From assembly GCA_963971425.1 (NCBI GenBank), contig OZ020518.1, forward strand, positions 6,179,989 through 6,243,988: a stretch of 64,000 nucleotides of DNA, in the 5' to 3' direction. Under the pieces are notes generated by a model, which was given only the letters and a program-made list of their open reading frames with translations, was not told where the DNA came from and searched no databases. Source of the DNA: Bryoerythrophyllum caledonicum. Lineage: Eukaryota; Streptophyta; Bryopsida; Pottiales; Pottiaceae. How positions within the stretch are numbered: position 1 is the first letter of the stretch; each line of letters opens with the position of its first letter. Position numbers and translations under genes: made by a program. Shown here piece after piece: positions 1-10,800 of the stretch.

Positions 1-300
1 TATTGGTTCTACTCTGAGTGCACTTTGGAATGTACAATGGATCCCTCGCTGCCTTTTACTTGTGATCTTGTTTGGAAGTTATTTTAATTTTAATTAATAG
101 AAGTTTTTGGTATATTATTGTCGGATCCTCGTGTCCCTGTTGACTGCTTTGTAAATTGGTTTTTTTAAGTGCATAATCTGTGATCTAAGACGTTTGGTGC
201 AGTGTTGTTTGACAGGCCCGGTTATCGACCAGCGGATCTTTTCATGTAAGTTATCCTTAGACGGTTAAATTCTTTTCAGTAATTCCACCGTTTTCCAAAG

Positions 301-537
301 ATGTCTACCTACGAAAGGCAAGATTCACACGGTTGGGCAGACCAACTGGATAAGCACTTCGACGAGGGAGGCCCTCAGGGAAGGCGGAAGAGGAGCAAGA
401 TGGCGAAGGTGAAGGCTGCAGCCAGCACTGGCGTGGAGAGGACAGTAAGCGCTGCTACGGTGAGCGCACAGATGGTGAAATCAGGCACGTCGTCCAGCCT
501 GCGTTGGATCAAGGACAAGGTTCAGCGAAAGAGGTGA
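301..537 (+). CDS. small conserved plant protein of unknown function
   Basis: A 78-residue basic protein. Its C-terminal part (VKSGTSSSLRWIKDKVQ followed by basic residues) and its middle (AKVKAAASTGVERT) match a layout I recall from small land-plant proteins ending in a VKxGTSxGxxWVKxxxQKK-like tail; their function is unknown to me. No signal peptide or membrane segment is visible, and the tail looks amphipathic and basic. The ATG at 301 is the only good start. A short leader intron is plausible just upstream: GTAAGT begins at 246 and a pyrimidine-rich CAG ends near 281. The following kilobase has no other coding sequence and is probably 3' UTR. Seen: a complete small ORF with family-like residues. 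Inferred: that it is expressed. A chance ORF is unlikely given the recognisable tail. Confidence 0.6.
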   Translation: MSTYERQDSHGWADQLDKHFDEGGPQGRRKRSKMAKVKAAASTGVERTVSAATVSAQMVKSGTSSSLRWIKDKVQRKR

Positions 538-1896
538 ATTTCCTGATTCAGTATAACATGTGGATGTCCTACACGAGCCATACTATGTGAATCTCTTCAT
601 TTTGGCTTCAGAGATGGTGAAAGCTTGCGGATGGTCGTCGTACAGTGCCGCATCGCCCATCCTCCTCGATGACCACCTCAAGGACATTGACAAATACTGA
701 GCGCATTTCGTACCGTCACATATTTTGCGAGTTATTCATCTGGAATCGAGGAGAATAAGGTGAAGAATTCGAGTGTCATCTCGCGAGAGGTTGTCACATC
801 AGTTGTAGCAGACTACGTGGAGAGCCCTGCTTGGAGGTTTCATATTTCAACTACCAGTGGTGTGTGCTGTCAGGAGAAACGAGGCTTTTTTTTTTGAGTG
901 CTGCCCTAGTTATACAATCCGAGGAAACAGATAGTGTTTTGCATTTGCTCAAGTTGGGAATCTTTCTCTCATAATTCCAAGGAGCGGATCGTCGTATTTT
1001 AGAATACGGTTCAAGTTCTTGGAGCGTAGAGCTTTGCAATGTACCCAGTGTTATGAACTCTAGTAATGTACATACAGACTATCAAGTTTTGGAATTCTGC
1101 TTCTGGATTTACTTTGGTCCTGGTTGATACGGTGTTCATTGTGTGCGATGGCAACATATTTTTTATTTCGTTTTCCCCCTTGGTGTGTGCGTATGTTGCT
1201 GTATACTTTTGAAGCGCATGTATCATTCCGTTCGAGATTTTCTTCTCATGTTTCTTTCGTCTGTTGGAGATATCGTCATCGTCACTTTGTAATTCATCAC
1301 CGTGTTCTATTGACATGTTTGACGGGCTCTAGATTGCATATTCCTTCACATGGTGCAGCTCCCCTTGCTGTGCGCCTTGGTTGCCTGAATACAGCATCTT
1401 CTGAAAGATACATCAGAAACCGGAACCACATTGAAACGTCGCAAGCATCGCAAGCCGAATACAGTATCTTTAAAAGAACATCAAAATATTCTTGGTGAAG
1501 CCGAAACCCGGAAAGATACCCTTTGGAATAAAGATACTGTTTTGTCTTTTGGATGTGTCTTTTGAATCAAATGTGCCCTTTAGAGGAATCCTTCAAAATG
1601 TGCCTTCAAAATGTGCCCGTTAGAGGAATCCTTTGAATGTGCTTTTGGAGGAATCCTTCGCTTGTGTCCTTTCATGTTCATCATAATGCTTTGTAATGTT
1701 GATTGGCTTAACCATATTTATTACCATAATAGGTATGTAGGATTTTATTACTTTTTGGGTAGATAACCGTTTGTATTTTATTTACATAGTGAGTGTTCTA
1801 ATTTTTCATTTTTAGGTAAGAATTGTACATTACACTACATTTCCTCATAACGATAGCAATGAAGGGATTGTTGTAGTCTATGCAACAAATAACTCA
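538..1896. other. 3' flank of the small gene, with short degenerate repeats
   Basis: No gene is recognised. Around 1555-1670 a short phrase (AGAGGAATCCTT with neighbouring AATGTGCC) recurs three or four times as a degenerate tandem repeat. Open frames here are short and show no family features. Confidence 0.5.
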
Positions 1897-1900
1897 TTAA

Positions 1901-2615
1901 CCCCTAAGGTGCTGTGACAGTTTCACACCAAAAACATTTCAAAATAGTTGGATTCTAGTGCAATGAATAAAGAAGGAAACAAAAACTTTGATTTATATTT
2001 TTTGATCATATGATCTCAAATACAGCTTATTCAGAAACATACTCACAAAATTTCATAAACTTTGACCGCATGGATTGAAAGATTATAGTGTTTGAAGTCA
2101 AACAAGTGGTTCATTTTCTTCCCTGCGTTCAGTGGATCAGCTGACTTTGACTTCACTTGGTGTCAAATTTTTGCACTACATAAGGTCTGAATCAATTACC
2201 ATTGTGTTAAGCATGATGTTAGTTCCTTACACACCAATTTTTAGAGGTAGAGGAGGGGTGTAGCATATTCAAAACAATTGTGCAAGTAGTGGAGGTTCAA
2301 AAATTACCAATTCACATTTTAATTTTTTGTGAAATTAGTATGTTTTAGATTGATAATCCAAATGGTCAATAAAAATATTTACACTACACACTGTTGTGGA
2401 AAAATTAAAAGCCAAAATTATGAAGAACTCTAAGTTTTATGTGGAAAAGTAGAAGTTTTTTTGGTACCTTGCTTGACAATGTGTGAAAATGTTTGACTTG
2501 GGTTAATATGCTATTTTCCACTAAAGACAATAACCTTTTTTTTGACAATATGAAGGGAAAAAATATTACTTGCTAGTATTCAAAATCTCACATTCAATAG
2601 AGTGTCCTAGCAAAA
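1901..2615 (-). mobile_element. family B TTAA element, diverged copy (B13)
   Basis: The left end is TTAA (1897-1900) followed by CCCCTAAGG, then a body that matches the reverse complement of the copies at 24078 and 3542, including the stretch with TGCAAAAATTTG-like sequence and the block around 2250-2400. The far end is not recognised. A second fragment of a related subfamily follows at about 2615-2930 and matches 31040-31340. Non-coding and more decayed than the other copies. Confidence 0.6.
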
Positions 2616-2930
2616 GTTTTTGGAGGTGCCCAAAGTGCCCGCTCTCCCCATTTGAAATTCAAAACCTTATTGAACTTTGACCTCGTGGATTGTAGAACAC
2701 ATGCATTTGAAGGGTTTAACATGGTTGTTTTCTTCCCTTTGCGGACATGGTCATTGTACTCCAACTCTAAATAATAACATATTTTTCCACTATACATTGC
2801 ATGAATTTTATAGACCTATATCTACCTTGTGTTAGATAAATGCATGCCCAAAAACACAAGTAATGGAGGGATTAAGGAAAACGATCCTAGCAACAATAAT
2901 TAGGGATATATAATGCGGCCCTTTCCTTAC
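2615..2930 (-). mobile_element. fragment of a B-related subfamily (as at 30930)
   Basis: Shares with 31040-31340 the sequence running from a 'GACCxxxTGGATTGTA' block through 'ATGCATGCC' and 'ACAAGTAATGGAGG'. Neither end is complete here. The two copies show that a second, shorter body type uses the same ends as family B. Confidence 0.45.
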
Positions 2931-3541
2931 CATAATTTTAAATTTTAAATTTATATAGATAATAGCTGGATCTAAAGTATGTATGGTAAATGAAATCATC
3001 ATGCCATCCTATATTATGAAACAAATTTTGAAAAAATGAAATCTTTAATTTCTATACATATTTTAGGATTAACAATGAAGGTCTTCAAGAACTTTCCTTC
3101 ACAAGTGCCCACCTAAAAAAACTTACTGTTTCAGCTTTATATTATCCTATCCAACTGCCCTAGATTCCAGCATTTAATATTTGAAGCACCATATCGCTGA
3201 TTGCTGTCGAAAAAAGCCATGATGATAGCTTCCCCCAAGTAGAATTTGGGAGTTTAGGCAATGGCAAAAGGGTTGCTAAACACATTGGGTTTGAGAGAGA
3301 TTGACCATCTTAAAAACATTCTTTAATGCAACGGCTGAGCGTATTCTAAGTGTGAGCAATGCGAGGGGGTCCGCTTCTTAGTAACGTTTGCAGATTATTG
3401 AACTTTCTATGTTTATACCAAGTAAACATCGTGGGAATGAGAATTCTAACAAGAGGGTGAAATTGCACTTACCAAATGAATGCACTGTTATCCAATAGTT
3501 ATCAGGTTCTGTCATGTAATTTATATGAACTTCTTTCTTAA

Positions 3542-4467
3542 CCCCTAAAGGACCAGAGTCTCCTTCGGGGGGATTTATGATTTTGGGCAGGTTCCTAAAA
3601 TTCGAAAAAAAATCCTTTTTCTCTGAAATTTTTATTCTAGATTGCCTCTGATAAGAGCTTCGTGGACATATTTTTATTTTATTTTTTGGATATTTAATTT
3701 GAAAGTTAGTACCACTTAAAGCGAAAAGTGGGGACACCGGACACCTCCAAATTTTTTGACAAAAGTTTCTATTGACATTGAGATTTTTCACACATATAAA
3801 GAATATTTCCTTTTTTGGAAATTTTCAAAAAAAAATCTTGTCTTTAGTGTAAAAAGGCGTTTTACTCCAAGTCAAACATTTTCACACATTGTCGGGCAAC
3901 GGGGGGAAAAAACTTCATCTTTTCTACATAAAACCTAGAAATCTTCATATTTTTCACTTTTAATTTTTTCAACAACAATATGTGGTGAAAACCTTCTTAT
4001 TGACCGTTTGGATTATCATTAAAATACATACGTAGTTCACAAAAAAATAAAACGTGAAACGGCAATTTTTGAACCTCCACTCTTTGCACACTTGTTTTGA
4101 ATATGCTACACCCCTTTTTTACCTCTAAAAATTGGTGTGTTGGGAAATAACATCATGCTTAAGACAATGGTAAGAGATTTAGACCTTGTACAATGCAAAA
4201 ATTTGATACAAAGTGAAGTTAAAGTCTGCTGATGTACTCAACGCATGGAAGAAAATGAACCATTGTTTTGACTTTAAGCCCTAAAATCTATTAATCTGTG
4301 CGGTGGATTGCAACCAAAATTTCACGGCATGTTTATATAGAAGTCTATTTTAAGATCTTACGGTTGAAAATCCGAAATTCACTTTAAAATGTGATTTTCA
4401 TGTCTCTTTTTGGCAGTGGCAGTTTTGGACTGGTTTTAGAGCGAAAGTGGTCGTGGTTCTTTAGGGG
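3542..4467 (+). mobile_element. family B TTAA element, full-length copy (B1, 926 bp)
   Basis: Starts CCCCTAAAGGACC and ends GGTTCTTTAGGGG, a near-perfect 13-bp terminal inverted repeat. It is flanked by TTAA at 3538-3541 and TTAA at 4468-4471. Just inside the left end a second inverted block (TCCTTCGGGGG) can pair with the terminus, giving a subterminal hairpin. The body is about 90-95% alike by eye to the copies at 9317 (inverted) and 54623. No transposase is present, only an ORF of about 100 codons shared among copies by descent. TTAA target plus CCC start resembles piggyBac; a PIF/Harbinger-like element with 3-bp TAA/TTA targets is the alternative. Confidence 0.8.
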
Positions 4468-4487
4468 TTAAGGGCATCAAAGCAGTT

Positions 4488-4695
4488 TGAAAGTATTGCA
4501 GCAAGGTATCATAACATGTACCATAGCAAGGTATCATAGCAAGGTATCATAACATGTATCATAGCATGGTATCACATCATGGTATCACAATAGAGTATTG
4601 CAACAGGGTACTCTAGGTGGGTATATGAATCAGGTTATTGCAACCATCTACCTCACCATGATATTGCATCGAGGTATTACAACAGGGTATCACAT
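4488..4695. repeat. degenerate tandem repeat (GGTATCATAGCA-like)
   Basis: A roughly 12-bp phrase, variants of GGTATCATAGCA, GGTATCACAACA and GTATTGCAACAGG, runs for about 200 bp directly after the B1 element. No coding potential is seen. Confidence 0.75.
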
Positions 4696-4699
4696 CTAT

Positions 4700-5735
4700 C
4701 AGGATTGACGCATGGAGGTGTTTGTGTATGCGGTTTTCGATTAGAAACCACCTAGGTAGTTGTGGGTTTACCAGAAGGTGTAGAACTTAGCCCTAGTCAG
4801 TGATTAGGATTAGGGTTAGTGCCGTGTGACGGCTAGGTCGACAATGGTGTCTTTTGACACCTCATTTGGGACTTGGAGTCCAAATGACCTCATGTGTGTT
4901 TGAGAGAGACTCATATTTTTCAAGTTGAGTCTTCCACGTGATGAGGTGAGAATGTGTGCGTGTTGCACATCATTAGCTTTATTGATATCATGCTTTCACT
5001 CTTGAAGAGTGGCATGGACTCGACTTATTGTGGTTTTGATAGTGTTTTCAACTTATTTGTTACTTGAGAAAGATCATGTTGCGGCAATGCCGCAATGGGT
5101 GTAACCGCGACATTATAGTACATGTGATGTAGTTTTGAGGACCTACCTCAAAGTTCATGTTAGAACATTGGGTTTCTATGTTTTCAAACTAGAGGTGTCT
5201 GAAGTTCCATGGGAGCTTGGTCTCGATATGTGGCATAAGAGACAGTGTTGAAGTAGAACTTATTGAGGTCAACTACTGGAAGAGATTCGTAGGGGAGATA
5301 AGCGGCGGAGACTGTGTGAAGTGTGATTGGACGTAATCACTGGATAGCACGAGTTGGCATATTGACACAAGAATACATGCTCTGCACACATAAGTGCGGA
5401 TGGAGCCTCCGTTGGGCCCCAACCCGTGAGCGTAGGTTCTAGGGCTCAAGTTGGGCTTGACGAGCCGTGATGTGCTTGCCCCGACAAAACATGGGAGGAG
5501 GGTTGCGAACCATTTGTTTATCCCTTCAGATTCACCTCATGTGTTCCCAATGAGTTCCCATTGAGTTCCTATGTGTTCCCAATGAGTTCCATGTGCGTTC
5601 CTATCTTATTCCCATACTGTTCCCTTTGACTATTTGAATATGTTTGACAAAAAATTTACCACATTGTTCTCTCATAGAAATTTAGTAGAAGATCCTACAG
5701 CTACATTAGGGGACAGGAAAGGATGGGGACTGGGA
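4700..5735. other. intergenic, with a TTCCCAATGAG minisatellite
   Basis: No gene recognised. From about 5532 to 5627 a phrase of the type GTTCCCAATGAGTTCC is repeated five or six times in degenerate form. The rest shows no structure I can name. Confidence 0.5.
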
Positions 5736-5740
5736 AAGAA

Positions 5741-5945
5741 CTACATTATACACTGAATATAGTGTAGAGGGATTATTGATGTAGATCACTCACACAAATT
5801 TCCATCAAAGCATGTGCATGCCAAGTTCTGATTGGGTACTTGTTCTCAAGCAAGTGTGTGTCAGTCAACAATTGCATGTAAATTTTCAATTAGTGTAGGA
5901 AATTTCAAATAGTCCAGACTACACTATATTCACGGAACGGTGTAG
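5741..5945 (+). mobile_element. short TIR element, family G (G1, 205 bp)
   Basis: The ends are inverted: left CTACATTATACACTGAAT, right a diverged complement ending GGTGTAG, each followed inward by a TATAGTGTAG-type block. The interior (CATCAAAGCATGTGCATGCC and a block near AAGCAAGTGTGTGTCAG) matches, in opposite orientation, the element at 46802-47002. No clear target duplication is left at this copy. Non-coding MITE. Confidence 0.65.
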
Positions 5946-6063
5946 TATACTGGTTCCAGTAATGTCCGGAGTCGACTCATACTCAGACTCCCAATGATTC
6001 TGTCAGTTTTCTTTGAAAGTTGAGAGCTCCTGGAAGAAATGTCTGCTACCTAGATATCATTCC
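5946..6063. other. short intergenic segment
   Basis: Nothing recognised. Confidence 0.3.
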
Positions 6064-6207
6064 AGGTTACGAGTCTAATGTGCTCAAGTTTCGGTACATT
6101 AATATCATCTCATCGATCACATGAACTGAAGTGGCGTGACAACCAAGCTTGCAGAATTGGTTGTTACGCCACTTCAGGTTACGAGTCTAATGTGCTCAAG
6201 TTTCGGC
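6064..6207. repeat. stem-loop between two copies of a 31-bp direct repeat
   Basis: A 31-bp block beginning GGTTACGAGTCTAATG occurs at about 6065-6095 and again at 6177-6207. Between them lies a strong inverted repeat (about 6127-6178): arm CTGAAGTGGCGTGACAACCA, a loop of about 10 bases, and the complementary arm with one mismatch. A local duplication containing a hairpin is the simplest reading; a relic of a small palindromic element is also possible. Confidence 0.75.
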
Positions 6208-6362
6208 ACTCAACCGTGCAGTGAAATATAGAAACGCAGCAGTCAACCGTGCAGTTGATTGTGCAGTCAACCGCACAGTTAACTGCAGTCAACCGGGTAG
6301 TGAACTACAGAAACGCTGCAGCCAACCGCGCAGTTAATTGCGCAATCAATCGTGCAGTGAAT
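6208..6362. repeat. minisatellite built on CAACCGTGCAGTTAA-like units
   Basis: Units of about 15-16 bp (CAACCGTGCAGT, CAACCGCGCAGTTAA and variants) run imperfectly for about 150 bp, with a longer ATAGAAACGCAGCAGTCAA-type period of about 80 bp superposed. No coding meaning is seen. Confidence 0.7.
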
Positions 6363-8343
6363 CATGATACTTTTTTTTTAATAGTTTGTAATATAAAAAC
6401 TGCATTAAAATGGTTGGACTACTGCGTTGCAAAGCAAGCGCCAATTGCTAGTTTGTGCTAAAATTCTTTTAATATCGTAAGGCTTTTCGGCCCCCCTGAG
6501 CATCCATCTTCATTCTTCCGTCGTCCCTTTAGTTTGCTGATGTTGGATTAGTACCAACTTGCTAAATGATCAATTTACAAAGGCTGATGCTTTTGGAGGA
6601 TGCACTGGAGCTGGAAGGAGTGGCTGGATGCCCCTTTACAATCAAGCTAGTGCCAAACTTTGTTTCAATATCTTAAATGCCAACTGATCGGAAGCAGGAA
6701 AAATGAGCATTGCAAGTCGTTTACTTCGCATCGAATACCGTTTAAAGTTGAAGATCAATATCAGATACTAGGCTTTGTGTACAATAATGATCATGATCTG
6801 GGATTTGGAATATCATGTGCCTCTTCTAATTGTTTATTTGGAAGCTTTTAACTCAATATCACAGTTTGATCAAGTTAGTTGCATTTTGTATGATCCTCGC
6901 TGTGTTTGTGTACTGAATCTTCCAACTGAGTAATGTTTTGCTTCAACTTAAGTTAGATCCAGTGTGTTTGTGCATGCTTTGTTCTTTATCTGAGGTCCTG
7001 AGGTACTTCTCCGTTGTGTTCCAACACATCATGTATAGTCAGCTCCCTCTACAACAATTTGTTTTGTAAGGAGCATCTGATATTCGGAGCGTCTATTATA
7101 GTGGACATGATTGACTATGGTTGTTATAGGTAATGGATGTCAGTTTCATGAATACTGTTGTTATAAGCAGGTTGCTGTTGTAAAGAGCATATATTTGTTA
7201 TGGACTCAAGTAGTTGACTGGTATAATGAAATGGTTGTGGTAAGAGACGCTCTTGTAAAGGGAGCTGCTTGTATTTGTACCAAAAATGATATATCATTAA
7301 AAATGTCATTCCAATTTAAATAGAGTTTATCATCAATACATTCAACATCCACTCGATGCGCTGAATTAACTGGAATTTCTGAAAGGAATATAATTGCCTA
7401 TGATCATAGTCGAGATCAATTGGAAGGGAGCTGTCGGATGTCCATCTTGTGAGCACAATGTTGTCCCAGATACAGCTGGGTATTACTGTGATCAGGTTTA
7501 GGGTTTAGGTTTGAATAGATGAGCTGAAAATTTGAAGATAAATTTACATGAAGTGGGTTTAGGGTTAGCTGAATCATATTCATGTGAGTTCAATTGTAAT
7601 CCAGTTATAATCCGATAGGCTAATTACTGGCCAAAATCCAAGTAAACCTTGTGATACTTGGGTCCGGAATGATATTTGTGTGAACACTGACATGCTTGTA
7701 CCCATGGATGTCAACATGTCACGTTCTTTGTATGAATTTCAGCACTCTGGCACCACAATCTACAGAGAGTGTCGCTGAACTGATCCACTGTCACAACAAA
7801 CCAGCATGTCATTCTTAAATTGAATGTCCAGTATGGTACGATTCCCATGTGTTGAGCAGTGCAGCAAATCAATAAAAACTTCGTGTACAACAAGCTTTGT
7901 CTTGATTGGCAAAGTTGTGCTTGTACTCAATGAGTTGCATCAAATAAGCTAGGGACAGCCGACAGACACGGCAAACATTGTTTTGCCGTGTTAGACATTG
8001 TTCCCTTTCTTCCTCCCCGGGCCCAACCTCGTACTCATGCACGGTGATTGTCCTTGGTACCCCATTTTATGTTTTAAAAAAGGCATGTGTGGCCAACGTT
8101 GTTTGAAGCCCCACCACATCAACCTTCTACCTCATCTTCAACTTTGTTGACCACACAAAATCTCTTAGTAATTGTGCTCGAGTGCCACGGCAAAATTCCA
8201 AGTTTGTCATTGTTGGAAACTTAATTTTAGGGGTCTCGTGGTCTAAAGGACGTTGGATGAGTACGGTTGTGGCATATTATTGAGGTTAGGCCCGTCCAAT
8301 GACCATGTTCCCTGTTGGCTGGGCCAACGGTGCGGATGCTTTT
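6363..8343. other. intergenic, no gene recognised
   Basis: Only short frames without family features. Near 7977-8002 a small perfect inverted repeat (CACGGCAAA ... TTTTGCCGTG) occurs. Otherwise nothing supported. Confidence 0.4.
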
Positions 8344-8833
8344 AGAGCATGTCCACCGTGGCATGCCATACCAAAAGAAAATTTGGGGCGGGCGTAGCAC
8401 TTCAGGAGTCATGGGGTCACCTGCTAGTTGGGCATTCTACCTCAGGTAAGCAAGGTGGTGGCGAGGTGATCGCGGCCCGCCATTGAGCGCGCATTTGCAG
8501 AGGCGGGGTCTGACCTACTAGCTAAACCCAGCCACTTCTCCACCGCCACATGGAAGCATGTTAGATGTTGTATAAACGCAAATCGGAACACGCAAGGTGC
8601 TAAAGGAATGAAAATTAAGAACTAGAGCCGGGAATATAAAGGCAAACAAGAACTGGGATTGCAAATTAGGAATGCAAGCTAGAATGGAATGCAAACATGG
8701 CAACCCTAGTGTGGTTCGTGGGCTCTCTAGCCGGCGTTGGATATCCATCCCACAGTTGGGCCGAGGGTGAAAGGTCACTCCACGATGTGATGGCCCAACG
8801 GAAGCGGGCTGGAGAGCGGGGTGGAGATGTTCT
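8344..8833. mobile_element. possible MITE with AGAGCATGTCCACC ends
   Basis: The left edge reads AGAGCATGTCCACC and the right edge is the complement of AGAACATCTCCACC, an imperfect 14-bp inverted repeat. Such AGAGCATCTCCA-type ends are familiar from plant MITEs. The interior is GC-rich compared with the flanks and non-coding. No clear target duplication is seen, so the boundaries are tentative. Confidence 0.4.
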
Positions 8834-8931
8834 TCTTATAGTTGAGAAACAAGAGTTGTTGTGTTTCCTTCACTTCTGCACATGACACTGTGTTGGACCA
8901 CACATACTGGAGTTGAATAATTCATGGTAAA

Positions 8932-9231
8932 CCCTGTAGCATTAATGAACTTCACAAGGCTTGGGAGAATCCACAAGTGTAATAGATCATGCACAACAAC
9001 ATCTACATGTACAATACATTTCGTTGTTGACCCCACTTCACATAAATCATTGTAGCTCGTCAGTGACTTGCACGAGTGGGTCCGGAGGTTGTTCCATTTG
9101 AAGCGTATGAACATTGAACTAGTGTCAGACACATCACGACAAGAAAAAAATGCATCTAACGTACAGACAAGGAGCTATTACCGGAAATACACCTAAATCA
9201 ACCCTAAAACGACCAACTTGGCACTGAAGGG
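8932..9231 (+). mobile_element. family C TTAA element (C2, about 300 bp)
   Basis: The left end is TAAA then CCCTGTAGCATTAATGA; the right end is GGCACTGAAGGG followed by TTAA (9232-9235). The body (GGGAGAATCxACAAGTGTAATAGATCATGCA) matches 36080-36130 and 48300-48350 and, inverted, 10850-11000. Non-coding. Confidence 0.65.
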
Positions 9232-9316
9232 TTAAGAAGGCTTAGGTGATGAATTGTCTTTTCTAATTTTTCCATTCAATATGCCAATCATTACTTCAAA
9301 TGTGTACATATTTTAA

Positions 9317-10251
9317 CCCCTAAAGGACCATGACCACTTTCGCTCTAAAACCAGTCCAAAACTGCCACTGCCAAAAAGAGACATGGAAATCACATTGTAA
9401 AGTGAATTTTGGATTTTCAACAATAATATCTTAAAATAGACTTCTATATAAACATGCCATAAAATTTTGGTTGCAATCCACCGCACGGATTGATAGATTT
9501 TTGTGTTTAAAGTCAAAACAATGGTTCATTTTCTTCCCTCCGTTGAGTAGATCAACAAACTTTGACTTCACTTTGTATCAAATTTTTGCATTGTACAAGG
9601 TCTAAATCTTTCACCATTGTCTTAAGCATGATGTTATTTCCCAACACACCAATTTTTAGAGGTAAAAAAGGGGTGTAGCATATTCAAAACAACTGTGCAA
9701 GGAGTTGAGGTTCAAAAATTGCCATTTCACGTTTTATTTTTTTGTGAACTACATATGTATTCAAATGATAATCCAAATGGTCAATAAGAAGTTTTTCACC
9801 ACATATTGTTGTTGAAAAAATAAAAAGTGAAACTTATAAAGATCTCTAGGTTTTATGTAGAAAAGATGAAGTTTTTTCCCCCCGTTGCCCGACAATGTGT
9901 GAAAATGTTTGACTTGGAATAAAATGCCTTTTTACACTAAAGACAAGAGTTTTTTTTGAAAATTTCCAAAAAAAGGAAATGTTCTTTATATGTGTGAAAA
10001 ATCTCAATGTCAATAGAAACTTTTGTCAAAATTTTGGAGGGTGCCCAGTGTCTCCCCACTTTTGGCTTTAAGTGGTACTAACTTTCAAACCACAAATCCA
10101 AAAAATAAAGTAAAAATATGTCCACGAAGCTCTTATCAGAGGAAATCTAGAATAAAAATTTCAGAGAAAAAGGATTTTTTTTCGAATTTTAGGAACCTGC
10201 CCAAAATCAGAAATCCCCCCCCCCCCAAGGAGACTCTGGTCCTTTTAGGGG
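9317..10251 (-). mobile_element. family B TTAA element, full-length copy (B2, 935 bp)
   Basis: Flanked by TTAA at 9313-9316 and 10252-10255. Ends CCCCTAAAGGACC and GGTCCTTTTAGGGG. It is the same element as at 3542 in inverted orientation, with very similar sequence along its length. A C-run of 14 (10215-10228) lies near the right end. It lies 81 bp beyond the right TTAA of the C2 element. Non-coding apart from the shared ORF of about 80 codons at 10023-10260. Confidence 0.8.
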
Positions 10252-10255
10252 TTAA

Positions 10256-10628
10256 GTCTGTTCAAACCTCTGTCATATTTGGGTCAAGATTCAAGGACTC
10301 CGCTACTACATGTCCCCACGTGAGAAGATAATTTCATTAAAAAAACCAATTTTAAATTTAGTTTGTGAGGGAACCACTCTACAGACATATTTTGTATTAT
10401 ATGTCTTCATTTCCCATTGTTAGTGTGTTGTCTGTTTTCAACATGCCAATCATTACTTCAAATACATGTGTTGTTGATGTTACAGGAAAAAAGAGATGAC
10501 ATGAATGGGTGCTGCTACCATAGACTTCCTAGCACACTCATAGCTAGAAAACTTGAGGTGCACAATGTTCTTTGATCCTGAGGCAGCACCTAGCTAAGCC
10601 CTTTTAGAATATTAAAAAATAGTAGAGG

Positions 10629-10669
<41 letters not shown>

Positions 10670-10800
10670 ATTATTTTTTTTCTGATCCATGCTTGATGGT
10701 TTGGATTCAGAATTCAAATATCTTAATTATATATGGACGACATGTCTATAGGTGGTCATTTTTAAAATATTATCCCAATATCATATTTGCTAATTCATTG
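10256..10800. other. intergenic with a (TA)n microsatellite
   Basis: A TA dinucleotide run of about 20 units lies at about 10630-10664. Otherwise nothing recognised. Confidence 0.6.

Noticed and set aside
10626-10665. (TA)n run as an origin or recombination site
   Set aside because: Plain microsatellite; no supporting structure.
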